Below, piece by piece: positions 38,451 to 48,694 of a DNA stretch of 64,000 nt. The notes beneath the pieces were generated by a model. That model was given only the letters and a program-made list of their open reading frames with translations. It did not search any database and was not told the origin of the DNA. Made by a program: the position numbers and the translations under genes. Origin of the DNA: Methylotenera versatilis 79 (GTDB taxonomy: Bacteria > Pseudomonadota > Gammaproteobacteria > Burkholderiales > Methylophilaceae); assembly GCF_000384375.1 (NCBI RefSeq), contig NZ_ARVX01000001.1, positions 744,001-808,000 of the forward strand, read 5' to 3'. Position 1 is the first letter of the stretch, and each line of letters starts with the position of its first letter.

Positions 38451-40393
38451 TAAATTTTGTTTTTACCAAAATTAAGTTTCTCGAACTCATCGGCAGGAAT
38501 AGGTTTAGAAAATAAGTAACCTTGGCCAAAATCACAGCCTGCTGCTATCAATAAATCTTTTTGCTGTTGCGTTTCAATGCCTTCAGCGATTACTTTTTTG
38601 CCTAGCTTATGTGCCATGACGATAATCGCCTCACATAACACCATATCGCTAGAACCTGGATGGATATTAGAAGTGAATGACCTATCTATTTTTACATAAT
38701 CAATATCGAATTTTCTTAAATAAGCCAGTGAGGAATAGCCCGTACCAAAATCATCGATTGATACCTGAATGCCGACTTTACTGTAACTTTCTAACTGAGT
38801 GATTACCGCATCACGCGCATCCAGCAATAGGCCTTCGGTAATCTCAATACAAATACTATTACCAGGCAATCCTAATGCTTGTAGATGTTTGACCCAATTC
38901 AGATGATATTTGAGATTAGCCCGAAACTGCACCGGCGAACGATTAACGCTAATTTGAAAATCTGGCTGATGCGCGCGCCATTTAATGACTTGTTGCACAG
39001 CCTCGGCAAATACCCAATCACCAATTTCAATGATCATGCCTGTATCTTCTGCAATGGGAATAAACTCAACTGGGCTAACCAAACCACGCAGCGGATGTTG
39101 CCAACGGATTAACGCTTCAGCTTTATGAATTTCGCCGGACGCGAGATTGACAATAGGCTGGTAATATAATCTAAACTGCTCTGCAGCCACTGCGCCGCGC
39201 AAATCGTTGCTTAAATGCATACGGATCAATGCAGCATCTTGCATGGATGAGGTGAAATAGTGATAGCGATTTCTACCTTGCTCTTTGGCTGCATACATTG
39301 CTTGATCTGCATTTTTAAGCAGTACATCTACCTCAGTACCATCCACTGGATAAACGCTGATGCCGATACTGGTAGTGATATACACAACTTCGCCGCCCAA
39401 GTGAAACGGCTCAGTAAATTTATCTAAGATATTTTGCGCAATTCGTTCCGTGCTAATTTGATTATTGAGATTATTCAATATCACGGTGAATTCATCGCCA
39501 CCCATACGCGCAACAGTGTCGTCTTCTCTCACGCAATTGACTAGACGTTCCGCCACTTCTTTCAGCAACAAATCACCCATATCATGCCCGAGCGTATCGT
39601 TGATTTCTTTGAAGCGGTCTAAATCCAAATACATCAAAGTGACGAATTGGTTGTTGCGCTGAATCTTTTTAATCTCATGTTGAAAACGGTCTAGAAATAA
39701 AGTGCGGTTTGGCAGATTAGTCACTTGATCATAATGTGCCAGGCGAATCACTTGCGCTTCCGCTTTTTTTCTCTCAGTGATATCCGTATGGGTACCAATC
39801 ATGCGTAAAGGCTTACCATCTGCGGCATAGCTGATTACCATGCCACGGCTTAGTGTCCATTTCCAGCTGCCATCTTTGCATTTAAGGCGAAATTCAGACA
39901 CATAGATATCTCGTTCGCCTTTTAGATAAGCCTGCGTGTCTGCTAATTGATGCGCGGCGTCATCCTCATGCACAAGCCTGCGCCCTGCAGTGGCAGTTTC
40001 CTCAAGCTCATTATCAGTATAGCCGTAGATTTTTTTCCATCTAACTGAGCGGAACACTTCGTCCGTGACCAGATTCCAATCCCAAACACCATCCCCAGCA
40101 CCTTCTAACGCGAATTTCCACCTATCTTCGCTAACATGCAAAGAAGCTTCAATATCGACATATTCTTGTATTGTTTTTCTTACCAAGAAATAAAGCAGAA
40201 AAGCTGTAAGCGTAATATATGCCCAGCCTTTATAAATACTGTATTGAGTGTATTGTTCTTGCGAAGAGACTAGCGCAAAAAGGATTTTATCGCTAAAAAA
40301 TATCCAAAAAAGACCAAACAAAAAATAGATAACAAATATGCGTAAAGCAATTAAGTGCGGTGTAGATGAAGTTTTTTGCCAAAAACTTTTCAC
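38450..40393 (-). CDS. Membrane PAS-GGDEF-EAL cyclic-di-GMP protein
   Basis: A 647-residue signalling protein. Two membrane helices (about 16-36 and 53-71) are followed by a PAS domain (about 85-210, ending ITERKKAEAQ), a GGDEF domain with an intact MGGDEF motif near 300 and an EAL domain with EALIRW, NRSPVQF and DDFGTGYSS. Both catalytic motifs look complete, so it could make or break down c-di-GMP. It is followed on the same strand by the RND operon; whether they are connected is unknown. Confidence 0.94.
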   Translation of the reverse strand: MKSFWQKTSSTPHLIALRIFVIYFLFGLFWIFFSDKILFALVSSQEQYTQYSIYKGWAYITLTAFLLYFLVRKTIQEYVDIEASLHVSEDRWKFALEGAGDGVWDWNLVTDEVFRSVRWKKIYGYTDNELEETATAGRRLVHEDDAAHQLADTQAYLKGERDIYVSEFRLKCKDGSWKWTLSRGMVISYAADGKPLRMIGTHTDITERKKAEAQVIRLAHYDQVTNLPNRTLFLDRFQHEIKKIQRNNQFVTLMYLDLDRFKEINDTLGHDMGDLLLKEVAERLVNCVREDDTVARMGGDEFTVILNNLNNQISTERIAQNILDKFTEPFHLGGEVVYITTSIGISVYPVDGTEVDVLLKNADQAMYAAKEQGRNRYHYFTSSMQDAALIRMHLSNDLRGAVAAEQFRLYYQPIVNLASGEIHKAEALIRWQHPLRGLVSPVEFIPIAEDTGMIIEIGDWVFAEAVQQVIKWRAHQPDFQISVNRSPVQFRANLKYHLNWVKHLQALGLPGNSICIEITEGLLLDARDAVITQLESYSKVGIQVSIDDFGTGYSSLAYLRKFDIDYVKIDRSFTSNIHPGSSDMVLCEAIIVMAHKLGKKVIAEGIETQQQKDLLIAAGCDFGQGYLFSKPIPADEFEKLNFGKNKI

Positions 40394-40543
40394 ACTATTA
40401 ATCCTTGACTAATGTTTAACGCACTATATTGGCTGTATATCATTAATTTTAAACTCAATTGTATTCAGTACGTTTATTCTAAAATAGTTTAAAACTAATG
40501 TGTAAATGAAGAGATGGTTGGGCGGGGATTAATCATTGAATGA

Positions 40544-42841
40544 TTAATCCACTTCTAACAATTCATTCAGTTCTGAAATGGATATTGGTGGACTAAATAA
40601 GTAACCCTGAAAGTGCTCGCAGCCTTTATTTAACAATAACTCTAGCTGCTCTTTTGTTTCAACACCTTCAGCAATCACATTTAATTCTAAGCTTTTTGCC
40701 ATCGCAATAATGGTCCGTACAATCGCTCTATCACTGCTATCGACAACTAGGTCGCGCACAAACGATTGGTCGATTTTCAACTGTACCAAAGGTAGTCTTT
40801 TAAGATACTGTAAGCACGAATAACCCGTGCCAAAATCATCCAAAGAAAACTGAATACCAACGTCATTTAATGCACTCATGGTGGCAATCGTTTCTTCAAT
40901 GTTTTCAAGCAAAAAACTTTCCGTGAGTTCCAGTTTGAGCTGTAGTGGATTAATAGCATGACGTTTAATTGTTTCGGTCAGCTGGGTTACAAAAGCCGCT
41001 TGATGAAATTGCTTAGCACTGACATTGACAGAAAGTGTTAAATCACGCGTTTTTGCATTTTTTTGCCAAGTTTTTAGCTGTTCACAAGCCGTTTCTATGA
41101 CCCATTGTCCGATAGGTAAAATTAAGCCCGTTTCTTCAGCAAGCGGAATAAACTCCGCTGGCGACATAAATCCACGCTCAGGATGTAACCAGCGAATAAG
41201 CGTTTCAGCACCTAATATGCGATTGTGACGATCCACTTGAATTTGATAGAACAGCTGAAATTGCTGATTTTCAAGCGCTTTTCTCAATTCGTGCTCTATG
41301 TCAACACGGCTGTTTACAGCCTCTTGCATCTGCGGATCAAAAAAGCGTAGTGTGTTGCGTCCTGCTTTTTTGGCTTGATACATGGCAATGTCCGCATGTT
41401 TCAATAACTCTTCCAAAGATTGATCATGGCCTTTAAAAATCACTACGCCAATACTTGCGGTGCTTTGGTATTCTTTTTCACCAAGTTGGTAAGGTTGTTT
41501 GAGTGATGCTAAAATCCTTTCACCAACAATCTCTGCTTGGGTCGCCGCAGTGGTGTCTTGGTTGCTTAAATCCTCGATTAATACCACGAATTCATCACCA
41601 CCCAAACGTGCAACAGTGTCATCTCCATGTAGGCAAGTGGTTAGGCGTGCTGCAACTTGGCGTAATAGCGAGTCGCCAGCATCATGTCCATGTGAATCAT
41701 TTAGTATCTTAAAGTTGTCTAAATCGAGAAATAACAGTGCGCCATCTTTGCCACTACGGGCGCTGGTTGCTAGTGCCAGCTTGAGTCGATCCAGTAAAAG
41801 CTGTCTATTGGGTAACTGCGTGAGAGAGTCGTAGAAAGCTAAATTCTCAATGATATATTCTGCTTTTTTGCGTTCGCTAATATCTTGAACGATAGCAATA
41901 CCGCCCACCACATTTTCAAACGTGTCTAGAGAAGGTGCGCAAATCAACGATATCCAAATGTTCGCATCGCTGTAAGTTGCATTATAACGACCCTCGTAAT
42001 GTCCAATTTCGCCTAACAATGCTCTTTCTAATGCGGGAAAAGCGAGTTGATCCTTAAGTGATTTTAAATTCACGCCTGCAATATTTTCTACTGAGTTTTC
42101 CAGAAGGTCAGCGAAGCGCTTATTACAAAATGTGATGATATATTGCGTATCGTAATGAAAAATACCCACTGGCGAATGGTTAAGTAGCAATCTATATCGT
42201 TCTTCACTAGACCTTACTGCCTCTTCACGCGCGGCCGCTTCAACATGTAACGTGATATTTTCGCGTATGTTACGGTTAATATGCCACGTGCTTGCAAGCA
42301 TAAAGCCAAAATACAATAAGATTGCCACACCCATTGAAATCAATATGCCGTCTCCGATAACAAATAATCGAAGCATAACTGGCACAATAATTAAACATGC
42401 AAAGGTAATTGCGCAAACCAAATCTGCAGAAAACGCGATAATACCGCCCGCAGTTAAGCCTGCCAGCATAAAGATTAAAAATAATTGATGTTGTGGATAA
42501 TCAGCGGGGAAAAGTAAGATGCCAGCCGAGCCCCAGATAGCACCAACAATAAAAATCAAAAAACGATATTTTTTTAGCCAGCCGCTATTTGTAGTAGATT
42601 CGTTTGTATCAGAACGAGCATAAGCAAAAATAAGCACCGCTCTGGCAAATGAGAAAAAAAGAACCAGCGCAAGCCATGGGTAAATAATGGTAGAGCTAAT
42701 GACTTCGCGCAGCACATAGGCAAGCACACAAGCCAATAATATACTCGCCATCAAAGAAGCTCTGCCTGCATAAAAGAGCTGTTTTGTGAGTTTTGATTGA
42801 ACTATGGATTCTTTATCAATGGCGCTGATATTCTTATTCAT
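40544..42841 (-). CDS. Membrane PAS-GGDEF-EAL cyclic-di-GMP protein
   Basis: A 765-residue protein with about six membrane helices in the first 190 residues (a sensor of the MASE type), a PAS domain (about 210-330), a GGDEF domain with RLGGDEF, and an EAL domain in which the signature reads AETLIRW instead of EAL. The later motifs (SVNVSAKQF, DDFGTGYSCLQYLKRL, EGVET) are intact. The E-to-L triad retains the metal-binding Glu, so activity is possible. It is related to, but not a copy of, the next gene on the strand. Confidence 0.93.
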   Translation of the reverse strand: MNKNISAIDKESIVQSKLTKQLFYAGRASLMASILLACVLAYVLREVISSTIIYPWLALVLFFSFARAVLIFAYARSDTNESTTNSGWLKKYRFLIFIVGAIWGSAGILLFPADYPQHQLFLIFMLAGLTAGGIIAFSADLVCAITFACLIIVPVMLRLFVIGDGILISMGVAILLYFGFMLASTWHINRNIRENITLHVEAAAREEAVRSSEERYRLLLNHSPVGIFHYDTQYIITFCNKRFADLLENSVENIAGVNLKSLKDQLAFPALERALLGEIGHYEGRYNATYSDANIWISLICAPSLDTFENVVGGIAIVQDISERKKAEYIIENLAFYDSLTQLPNRQLLLDRLKLALATSARSGKDGALLFLDLDNFKILNDSHGHDAGDSLLRQVAARLTTCLHGDDTVARLGGDEFVVLIEDLSNQDTTAATQAEIVGERILASLKQPYQLGEKEYQSTASIGVVIFKGHDQSLEELLKHADIAMYQAKKAGRNTLRFFDPQMQEAVNSRVDIEHELRKALENQQFQLFYQIQVDRHNRILGAETLIRWLHPERGFMSPAEFIPLAEETGLILPIGQWVIETACEQLKTWQKNAKTRDLTLSVNVSAKQFHQAAFVTQLTETIKRHAINPLQLKLELTESFLLENIEETIATMSALNDVGIQFSLDDFGTGYSCLQYLKRLPLVQLKIDQSFVRDLVVDSSDRAIVRTIIAMAKSLELNVIAEGVETKEQLELLLNKGCEHFQGYLFSPPISISELNELLEVD

Positions 42842-43158
42842 TATTGTTCATACATGCAATGCTCAGATGACAAAAGAGTTTTTCCTACTTATGGACAAGT
42901 CTAATGGATTATGCCTTAAGTGTTTTATTGGCTCAATAAGCTACAGAAATATAAATCTTCCATTTTGGGCAACATACATTTTTGCTTGATTTTTAGTGTT
43001 AAGTTTAGCCTTTCGCCGTTATCAACCGACCGACTAAATAATCATTATTGATCTTTTAATTTAACATCTTGAATTAAAATAAAAACAGTTTTCTACTATC
43101 AAATTAAGCATACTGGCTCCATATATCAATTAGATACTTTTGGAGTAATACTATTTTG
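42842..43158. other. Divergent intergenic region, no gene seen
   Basis: About 315 A/T-rich bases lie between the start of the GGDEF-EAL gene and the start of the luciferase-like gene. I found no reading frame with support, no RNA gene and no strong hairpin. It must hold two divergent promoters. Confidence 0.5.
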
Positions 43159-44169
43159 ATGATTCACAATAAAGACAATCCAATGCCACGCTTCTCTGTT
43201 CTTGATCTTTCTCCTATTACAGAAGGTAGTGATGCAACACAATCTTTTAAGAACACTTTAAATCTGGCTCAACACGTTGAGCGCTTGGGCTACAAGCGAT
43301 ATTGGCTGGCAGAACATCATGGCATGCCAGGTATTGCCAGCGCTGCCACATCCGTTCTTGTTGGGCATGTTGCAGCAGGCACATCAACTATCCGCGTTGG
43401 TGCAGGTGGCATCATGTTGCCCAATCATTCACCCCTAGTTATTGCTGAACAGTTTGGCACTTTGGAGTCCTTGTTTCCAGGGCGTATTGATCTTGGGCTA
43501 GGACGTGCGCCAGGCTCAGATCAGATTACGGCGCATGCTTTGCGTCGAAACCTGGCATCCGATTCAGATGCTTTTCCGCAAGATGTGATGGAATTAATCG
43601 ATTACTTTTCTGCCGAACCGCAAGGTCATGTTCAAGCAGTGCCTGGAACTGGCCTTAACGTGCCAATCTGGATTCTAGGTTCCAGCCTTTTTGGCGCGCA
43701 ATTGGCTGCTGCGCTGGGATTGCCCTATGCATTTGCATCGCACTTTGCGCCAGCACAAATGCTGCAAGCGATTGAAATTTATCGCAATACCTTCCGTCCA
43801 TCACAACAACTTGCTAAACCGCATGTGATGCTTGGTTTCAATGTTTTTGCCGCAGATACAGATGAAGAAGCGCACTTAATTGCTTCTTCCATGCAACAGG
43901 CATTTATCAACTTGCGTAGCGGACGACCCACAAAACTGCCGCCGCCAATAGCTGGGTTTTTGAACCACATTGGTGGAGCTGAGCGTGCAATGCTTAACCA
44001 AGTATTATCATGCTCAGCAATAGGTTCTGAACAGAAAATATTAGATGAAATAAAGGCTTTTATTGCTAAGACTGAAGCAGATGAGTTAATGATTACCTCG
44101 CAGATTTTCGATCATGCTGCACGTCTTAAATCGTATGAAATTACCGCGGGTGTTTACGATAGATTATAG
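43159..44169 (+). CDS. Luciferase-like flavin monooxygenase (LLM class)
   Basis: A bacterial-luciferase-like TIM-barrel protein of about 336 residues. The start of the conserved part, [49 protein letters not shown], is the mark of the MsnO8/LLM subgroup, which uses reduced [18 protein letters not shown] and [17 protein letters not shown] are also typical. The substrate is unknown. Start is uncertain: TTG 43156 has the better-spaced GGAG, ATG 43159 follows it, and ATG at 43183 would give the family-like [11 protein letters not shown]. Confidence 0.9.
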   Translation: MIHNKDNPMPRFSVLDLSPITEGSDATQSFKNTLNLAQHVERLGYKRYWLAEHHGMPGIASAATSVLVGHVAAGTSTIRVGAGGIMLPNHSPLVIAEQFGTLESLFPGRIDLGLGRAPGSDQITAHALRRNLASDSDAFPQDVMELIDYFSAEPQGHVQAVPGTGLNVPIWILGSSLFGAQLAAALGLPYAFASHFAPAQMLQAIEIYRNTFRPSQQLAKPHVMLGFNVFAADTDEEAHLIASSMQQAFINLRSGRPTKLPPPIAGFLNHIGGAERAMLNQVLSCSAIGSEQKILDEIKAFIAKTEADELMITSQIFDHAARLKSYEITAGVYDRL

Positions 44170-44226
44170 GTTTTAAACATGTTATAAAAAGACATTCGAG
44201 TATTAAAGTCGGCAAGAAGAAAACTT

Positions 44227-45591
44227 ATGCACGCAAAACATAAAGAAAATTCAGCTTCAATTTCTGACTTAACTCCTCAACCTATTTCTTTGGCACAAGC
44301 TTTTTTATATTGGCTCAAACTAGGCTTCATCAGTTTTGGTGGCCCAGCAGGTCAAATTTCTATCATGCATCATGATTTGGTAGAGAAAAAACGTTGGATC
44401 TCAGAGAAACGTTTTTTACATGCACTGAATTACTGCATGATCTTACCAGGTCCAGAGGCACAACAATTAGCTACCTACATTGGCTGGCTCATGCATCGTA
44501 CTTGGGGCGGTATTATTGCAGGTGTGCTATTCGTGCTGCCTTCGTTCTTCATTTTAACTGGACTAGCATGGGTATATATGGCTTACGGATCTGTTCCAGC
44601 CGTAGCTGGTACTTTATATGGCATTAAACCTGCTGTTGTGGCAATCGTATTATTTGCTGCTTATCGTATTGGCTCTAGAGCATTAAACAATTATGTACTT
44701 TGGTCAATTGCTACCTTAGCTTTTATTGCCATATTCGCCCTCAAACTACCATTTCCTATGATTGTATTAGCAGCAGGCTTAATTGGACATTTAGGCGGGC
44801 GAATTACACCGCAATATTTCAAGGTCGGCGGTGGTCATGGCGGCGGCAATAAAAACTTCGGGCGCGCATTGATTGATGATGATACGCCAACGCCTGTACA
44901 TGCTTATTTTAGCTGGAAGAAAATGGCAGTGATTGCCCTCATCGGATTGGTCATCTGGTCGATAGCCATGCTTTTCCTGATATTCACTTATGGATGGAAT
45001 GCTGCCTTTACGCAAATGGGTTGGTTTTTTACCAAAGCTGCCTTAATGACTTTTGGCGGCGCTTATGCGGTTTTACCTTATGTCTATCAAGGTGCAGTTG
45101 AGCATTATCACTGGTTAAATCCCGCTCAAATGATGGATTGTTTAGCACTTGGCGAAACGACACCTGGCCCGTTAATCATGGTGGTGACTTTTGTCGGTTT
45201 TGTGGGTGGCTGGATTAATCAAATATTTGGCCCAAATGCCGTATTCGCTTCAGCTTTCGTAGCAGCATCAATTGTGACGTTTTTTACTTTCTTACCCAGT
45301 TTTGTATTCATTTTTATTGGCGCACCTTTCATTGAGTCCACACATGGCAATCTTAAATTTACCGCACCATTGAGTGCTATTACCGCCGCCGTGGTGGGCG
45401 TGATCTTCAATCTCGCCTTGTTCTTTGCCTATCATGTGTTTTGGCCGTTAGGTTTAACAGGCCAAGTAGACTTGTTCTCCATCGCACTGACTGCTGTCGC
45501 AACAATAGCGTTACTTCGCTTTAAAGTGAATGTCATCCCAGTCATCGTTGTGAGTGGGATTCTTGGTATGTTGTTTAAACTGCTCACCTAA
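44227..45591 (+). CDS. chrA: Chromate transporter, CHR family (ChrA-like)
   Basis: A long-chain CHR protein (454 residues) made of two homologous membrane halves. The N half has FLYWLKLGFISFGGPAGQISIMHHDLVEKKRWISEKRFLHALNYCMILPGPEAQQLATYIGW, and the C half has FFTKAALMTFGGAYAVLPYVYQGAVEHYHWL and CLALGETTPGPLIMVVTFVGF. CHR proteins export chromate; sulfate-linked roles are also proposed. It is 57 bases after the luciferase-like gene and may be co-transcribed with it. Confidence 0.94.
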   Translation: MHAKHKENSASISDLTPQPISLAQAFLYWLKLGFISFGGPAGQISIMHHDLVEKKRWISEKRFLHALNYCMILPGPEAQQLATYIGWLMHRTWGGIIAGVLFVLPSFFILTGLAWVYMAYGSVPAVAGTLYGIKPAVVAIVLFAAYRIGSRALNNYVLWSIATLAFIAIFALKLPFPMIVLAAGLIGHLGGRITPQYFKVGGGHGGGNKNFGRALIDDDTPTPVHAYFSWKKMAVIALIGLVIWSIAMLFLIFTYGWNAAFTQMGWFFTKAALMTFGGAYAVLPYVYQGAVEHYHWLNPAQMMDCLALGETTPGPLIMVVTFVGFVGGWINQIFGPNAVFASAFVAASIVTFFTFLPSFVFIFIGAPFIESTHGNLKFTAPLSAITAAVVGVIFNLALFFAYHVFWPLGLTGQVDLFSIALTAVATIALLRFKVNVIPVIVVSGILGMLFKLLT

Positions 45592-45690
45592 ATCAAAAGC
45601 GCTAAATTGACTGCTTGGATTCGCTTATTGAGCTTCGTTAATTGTTATCCATACAAATTACTTATTATCAGCATTCTAAATTAAACCTTT

Positions 45691-46740
45691 TCAAGCTGGT
45701 TTGATAGGTATTAGTAAATCATGCCCGCCAGAAACACTCTTAAATGATGAGTTGATTTGTTCATGAGGCACACCAAGAGATATTGCACTGGTAACATTCA
45801 GCCTTTCAACTTGGTCATGATTTAACACCACGCTCAAAGCACCTAAAGTTGCATCTAATTGAGCAGCCGTTCTTGAACCTAGTATTGGAATAATGCTTGT
45901 AGTCGATCTATCAGCTTTGTGCATTAACCATGCAATTGCAATATGCGTTGCGGTTGTATTCAACTCGTTTGCGACAGCAAGAATCGTATCCAATAATAGC
46001 GTTTCTTTTTGGGTTTTTTCTGTGTGAACCAACATCCCCAATTTAGTTAACCGAGAATTATCGGTAGTTTCTCGATACTTGCCTGTTAGAAACCCGCCGC
46101 CTAATGGCGACCATGTTGTGATGGCTAATCCTAGCGATTCAGCCATCGGAATTAACTCTCGGTCTGGTGTACGTTCTGCCAAACTGTATTCAATTTGGAT
46201 AGCGACGATAGGCGACCATCCACGTAGATCTGCCATTAAATCGGCGCGCGCGATGCGCCAAGCTGGAAAATTAGATAATCCTGCATATAGAATTTTTCCT
46301 GAGCGTACCAAATCATCAAACCCACGCATTATTTCTTCCATTGGGGTAACACCATCACTGATATGTGCCCAATAAAGATCAATATAATCAGTTTTTAAAC
46401 GCTTCAAGCTTTCTTCTACTGCGCGCACCATGTTCTTCCGACTGTTACCTGTTTTAGATAAACCATCTCCTAATTGAGTCGCATTTGTGTACTTTGTTGC
46501 TACAACGAACTGATCTCTATCGGCAGCAATAAAGTCACCTAATAAGGTTTCAGATTCACCACGTTGGTACACATTCGCCGTATCAAAAAAATTTCCACCA
46601 GCATTCACGTAGCCATCAAAAATCTTTTTAGCCTCTTCAGGTTCAGCACCATGGCCCCAACCTGTTCCAAAATTGCCAGTACCAAGTGCAAGCTCAGAAA
46701 CTCTTAAACCAGAATTTCTACCAAATACTCTATATTTCAT
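45691..46740 (-). CDS. Aldo/keto reductase
   Basis: A 349-residue NADPH-dependent aldo/keto reductase of the YajO/Kv-beta-like group. The catalytic set can be read: Asp in NFFDTANVY, Tyr in the same stretch (the VYQRGESE box), Lys in VATKYTNA, and His in DLYWAHISD. The C-terminal part AIAWLMHKADRSTTSIIPILGSRTAAQ matches the cofactor-binding loop. The gene is nine bases from the TetR regulator upstream on the same strand, so the two form an operon. Confidence 0.93.
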   Translation of the reverse strand: MKYRVFGRNSGLRVSELALGTGNFGTGWGHGAEPEEAKKIFDGYVNAGGNFFDTANVYQRGESETLLGDFIAADRDQFVVATKYTNATQLGDGLSKTGNSRKNMVRAVEESLKRLKTDYIDLYWAHISDGVTPMEEIMRGFDDLVRSGKILYAGLSNFPAWRIARADLMADLRGWSPIVAIQIEYSLAERTPDRELIPMAESLGLAITTWSPLGGGFLTGKYRETTDNSRLTKLGMLVHTEKTQKETLLLDTILAVANELNTTATHIAIAWLMHKADRSTTSIIPILGSRTAAQLDATLGALSVVLNHDQVERLNVTSAISLGVPHEQINSSFKSVSGGHDLLIPIKPA

Positions 46741-46749
46741 ATTGATTCC

Positions 46750-47337
46750 TTAATGCTGTGGATTATTTCTCTGTATTTGCGCATTTTTTGAAACCTCAAG
46801 TATCTCTTCAGATAGTTCACCAGTACCCGCAGCTCTAGCTAATATCAGTGCACCAAGCCATTGAGAAAACGTGGTGATTGCATTTGCACGCTGTTCTTCA
46901 ACAGTTTCTCCAGGGATGATTTTTGATAAGAGCGCAATGGTTGATTCGACGCCCTCTTCAAATACTTTTTTCACAGCATCATCGTGACGTGGGACTTCAT
47001 TCGCTAATGTAGATAACACACAAGTTGTTGCTAGTTCATCCCTATTTTGAGTTGAAAGATAAGAGTTTGCGATTCGACTCAACGGATCTTTAATATCTGG
47101 ATTGGAAATATGCTCTTCCCAACGCTTAAGTGTTTTATCGCATGCACGCTGACAGGCTTGAGCCACTAAATCTTCTTTTGATTCAAAGCTTTTGTAGAAT
47201 CCGCCGACAGTTAACCCAGCATTTTTCATCAAATCGGCTACTCCAATACCATCAAAACCATGTTCCCTAAACAACTTGGCAGCAGTATCTAGTACTAACT
47301 CTTTGTTCTCGACTGATTTGGCTCTACTTACTCTCAT
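46750..47337 (-). CDS. TetR-family transcriptional repressor
   Basis: A 195-residue TetR protein. The DNA-binding domain is at residues 10-55 (VLDTAAKLFREHGFDGIGVADLMKNAGLTVGGFYKSFESKEDLV), in the form seen in regulators of reductive detoxification genes. The C-terminal part binds an unknown ligand. It precedes the aldo/keto reductase, which it probably controls. Confidence 0.93.
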   Translation of the reverse strand: MRVSRAKSVENKELVLDTAAKLFREHGFDGIGVADLMKNAGLTVGGFYKSFESKEDLVAQACQRACDKTLKRWEEHISNPDIKDPLSRIANSYLSTQNRDELATTCVLSTLANEVPRHDDAVKKVFEEGVESTIALLSKIIPGETVEEQRANAITTFSQWLGALILARAAGTGELSEEILEVSKNAQIQRNNPQH

Positions 47338-47437
47338 CGCATTCCCTCATAATCAACTCTATATTTAGCTATAAAAACATATTAAGCTAAGGATTAAGTA
47401 ATCATTAAAATCACTTAATTTATCCTTTTGATGCTCA

Positions 47438-47938
47438 TTATTTTAAAAGAGATTTTACGGCATCAATACCCGCTTGTGCACAGGCCGCATCTTGTTCAGG
47501 CATACCGCCACTAACACCAACCGCACCTAAAAAGTCTTTGCCTGCGCTAAATGGAATGCCGCCCGCTAATGTTACAAAGCCAGGTAAGTTTGCCAAACCA
47601 GGTGCTGGACCACCTTTTTTATCTTTGCCAAATGAGAACTCCTCTAAAAGGCTTGTAGGCAATTGCATGCCTGCTGAATTGACTGCTTTTAATCTTGATA
47701 GCTCTGCTGATGCAATATAAGCGCCATTCATTCGTTCAAAATAAATTGGATTTGCGCCTGCATCTACAACTGTCACACTCATTTTCCAGCCTTCTTTCAC
47801 CGCTTTAGCTTGGCAGCCTGCAGCAATTTTTTGCGCTGTTTCAAGGTTTAATACAGGCGCGCTATCAAATGCATTGGCTTGAAAGCTTGCAGCTGATGTT
47901 ACTAATGCTAAGCCCATGATTAAATGTTTTAAATTCAT
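47438..47938 (-). CDS. Exported GlcG/HbpS-family protein
   Basis: A 166-residue protein from ATG 47938, which has AAAGGATAAAGAA upstream; the longer frame is not supported. A signal peptide (ending NAFD) leads a GlcG/HbpS domain: LNLETAQKIAAGCQAKAVKEGWKMSVTVVDAGANPIYFERMNGAY, and later GGIPFSAGKDFLGAVGVSGG. Family members bind haem or act as degradation-pathway accessories; its own role is unknown. A perfect palindrome lies 47 bases upstream. Confidence 0.88.
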   Translation of the reverse strand: MNLKHLIMGLALVTSAASFQANAFDSAPVLNLETAQKIAAGCQAKAVKEGWKMSVTVVDAGANPIYFERMNGAYIASAELSRLKAVNSAGMQLPTSLLEEFSFGKDKKGGPAPGLANLPGFVTLAGGIPFSAGKDFLGAVGVSGGMPEQDAACAQAGIDAVKSLLK

Positions 47939-48267
47939 TTCTTTATCCTTTAAGTTAGTTTGAACAATATGAAATGCCATAAATATTATGACCATAATCT
48001 AATAGTACAGATGCACTTAAAAGAAGTCAATTATATATTATGAATATAATCCAAATTAGTTAACCCCATAAAACATGGCGTTTTTTCAAGCTGAAAATGG
48101 CTAGATTAAAAGGATTAATTAAACAATTAATCACTATTTATCTAAGTGAGGAATTTAATTAAGGAACTGCGTGGATGAGCTTTTAATAAATTTTGAATGA
48201 TTGCTTTGTGTCGCCAAAGTATTTTTGACACTCATATTGATTTAATTAATACAGTGGCTAAATGAAT
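47939..48267. promoter_or_regulatory. Intergenic region with palindromic operator candidate
   Basis: This 329-bp gap upstream of the GlcG/HbpS-like gene contains ATTATGACCATAAT at 47985-47998, a perfect inverted repeat with a two-base centre, in a good place for a repressor. A second A/T-rich dyad (TTATATATTATGAATATAA) lies near 48030-48050. The rest, toward the ArsR stop, shows no gene. Confidence 0.45.
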
Positions 48268-48579
48268 TTAAATTTTTACAGTCGCTTTTAACACGGAATT
48301 TAAAACGCCTGGGTACTTCTGCTCAATTTCTTCAAGTCTCAAAGAGTTCATATGCTCTGTGCCTTCAATTACTGTTTCAACAAGGCCTGCACTTCTCAAA
48401 ATCTTGAAATGATGCGACATACTGGATTTCGGACGATTTAAGTCAATTTCTCCACAGGTCAATTTTCTACCAGCTTTCGCAAGCAGCGCAACAATCTCTA
48501 AACGAGTGGGGTCAGCAAGCGCATACATAATGTCCGTCAATTCAACTTGATCTATGGTGGGATGTTTGATTTGTCTCAT
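48268..48579 (-). CDS. ArsR-family winged-helix regulator
   Basis: A 103-residue ArsR-type repressor: MYALADPTRLEIVALLAKAGRKLTCGEIDLNRPKSSMSHHFKILRSAGLVETVIEGTEHMNSLR. The DNA-recognition helix (SSMSHHFKILRSAGL) is clear. There is no metal-binding CxC box, and only one Cys in the whole domain, so it may sense something other than metal, such as an electrophile or redox change. It is divergent from the Old Yellow Enzyme gene, its likely target. Confidence 0.92.
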   Translation of the reverse strand: MRQIKHPTIDQVELTDIMYALADPTRLEIVALLAKAGRKLTCGEIDLNRPKSSMSHHFKILRSAGLVETVIEGTEHMNSLRLEEIEQKYPGVLNSVLKATVKI

Positions 48580-48694
48580 CCATTTAATTTATCACATCTC
48601 TTGATAATATTCTATAGTTCTATTATATTCGAACAATGATACAATAACATTTAAAGTTTTAATTAATCATCTCTAATATCAACAAAGGATTACC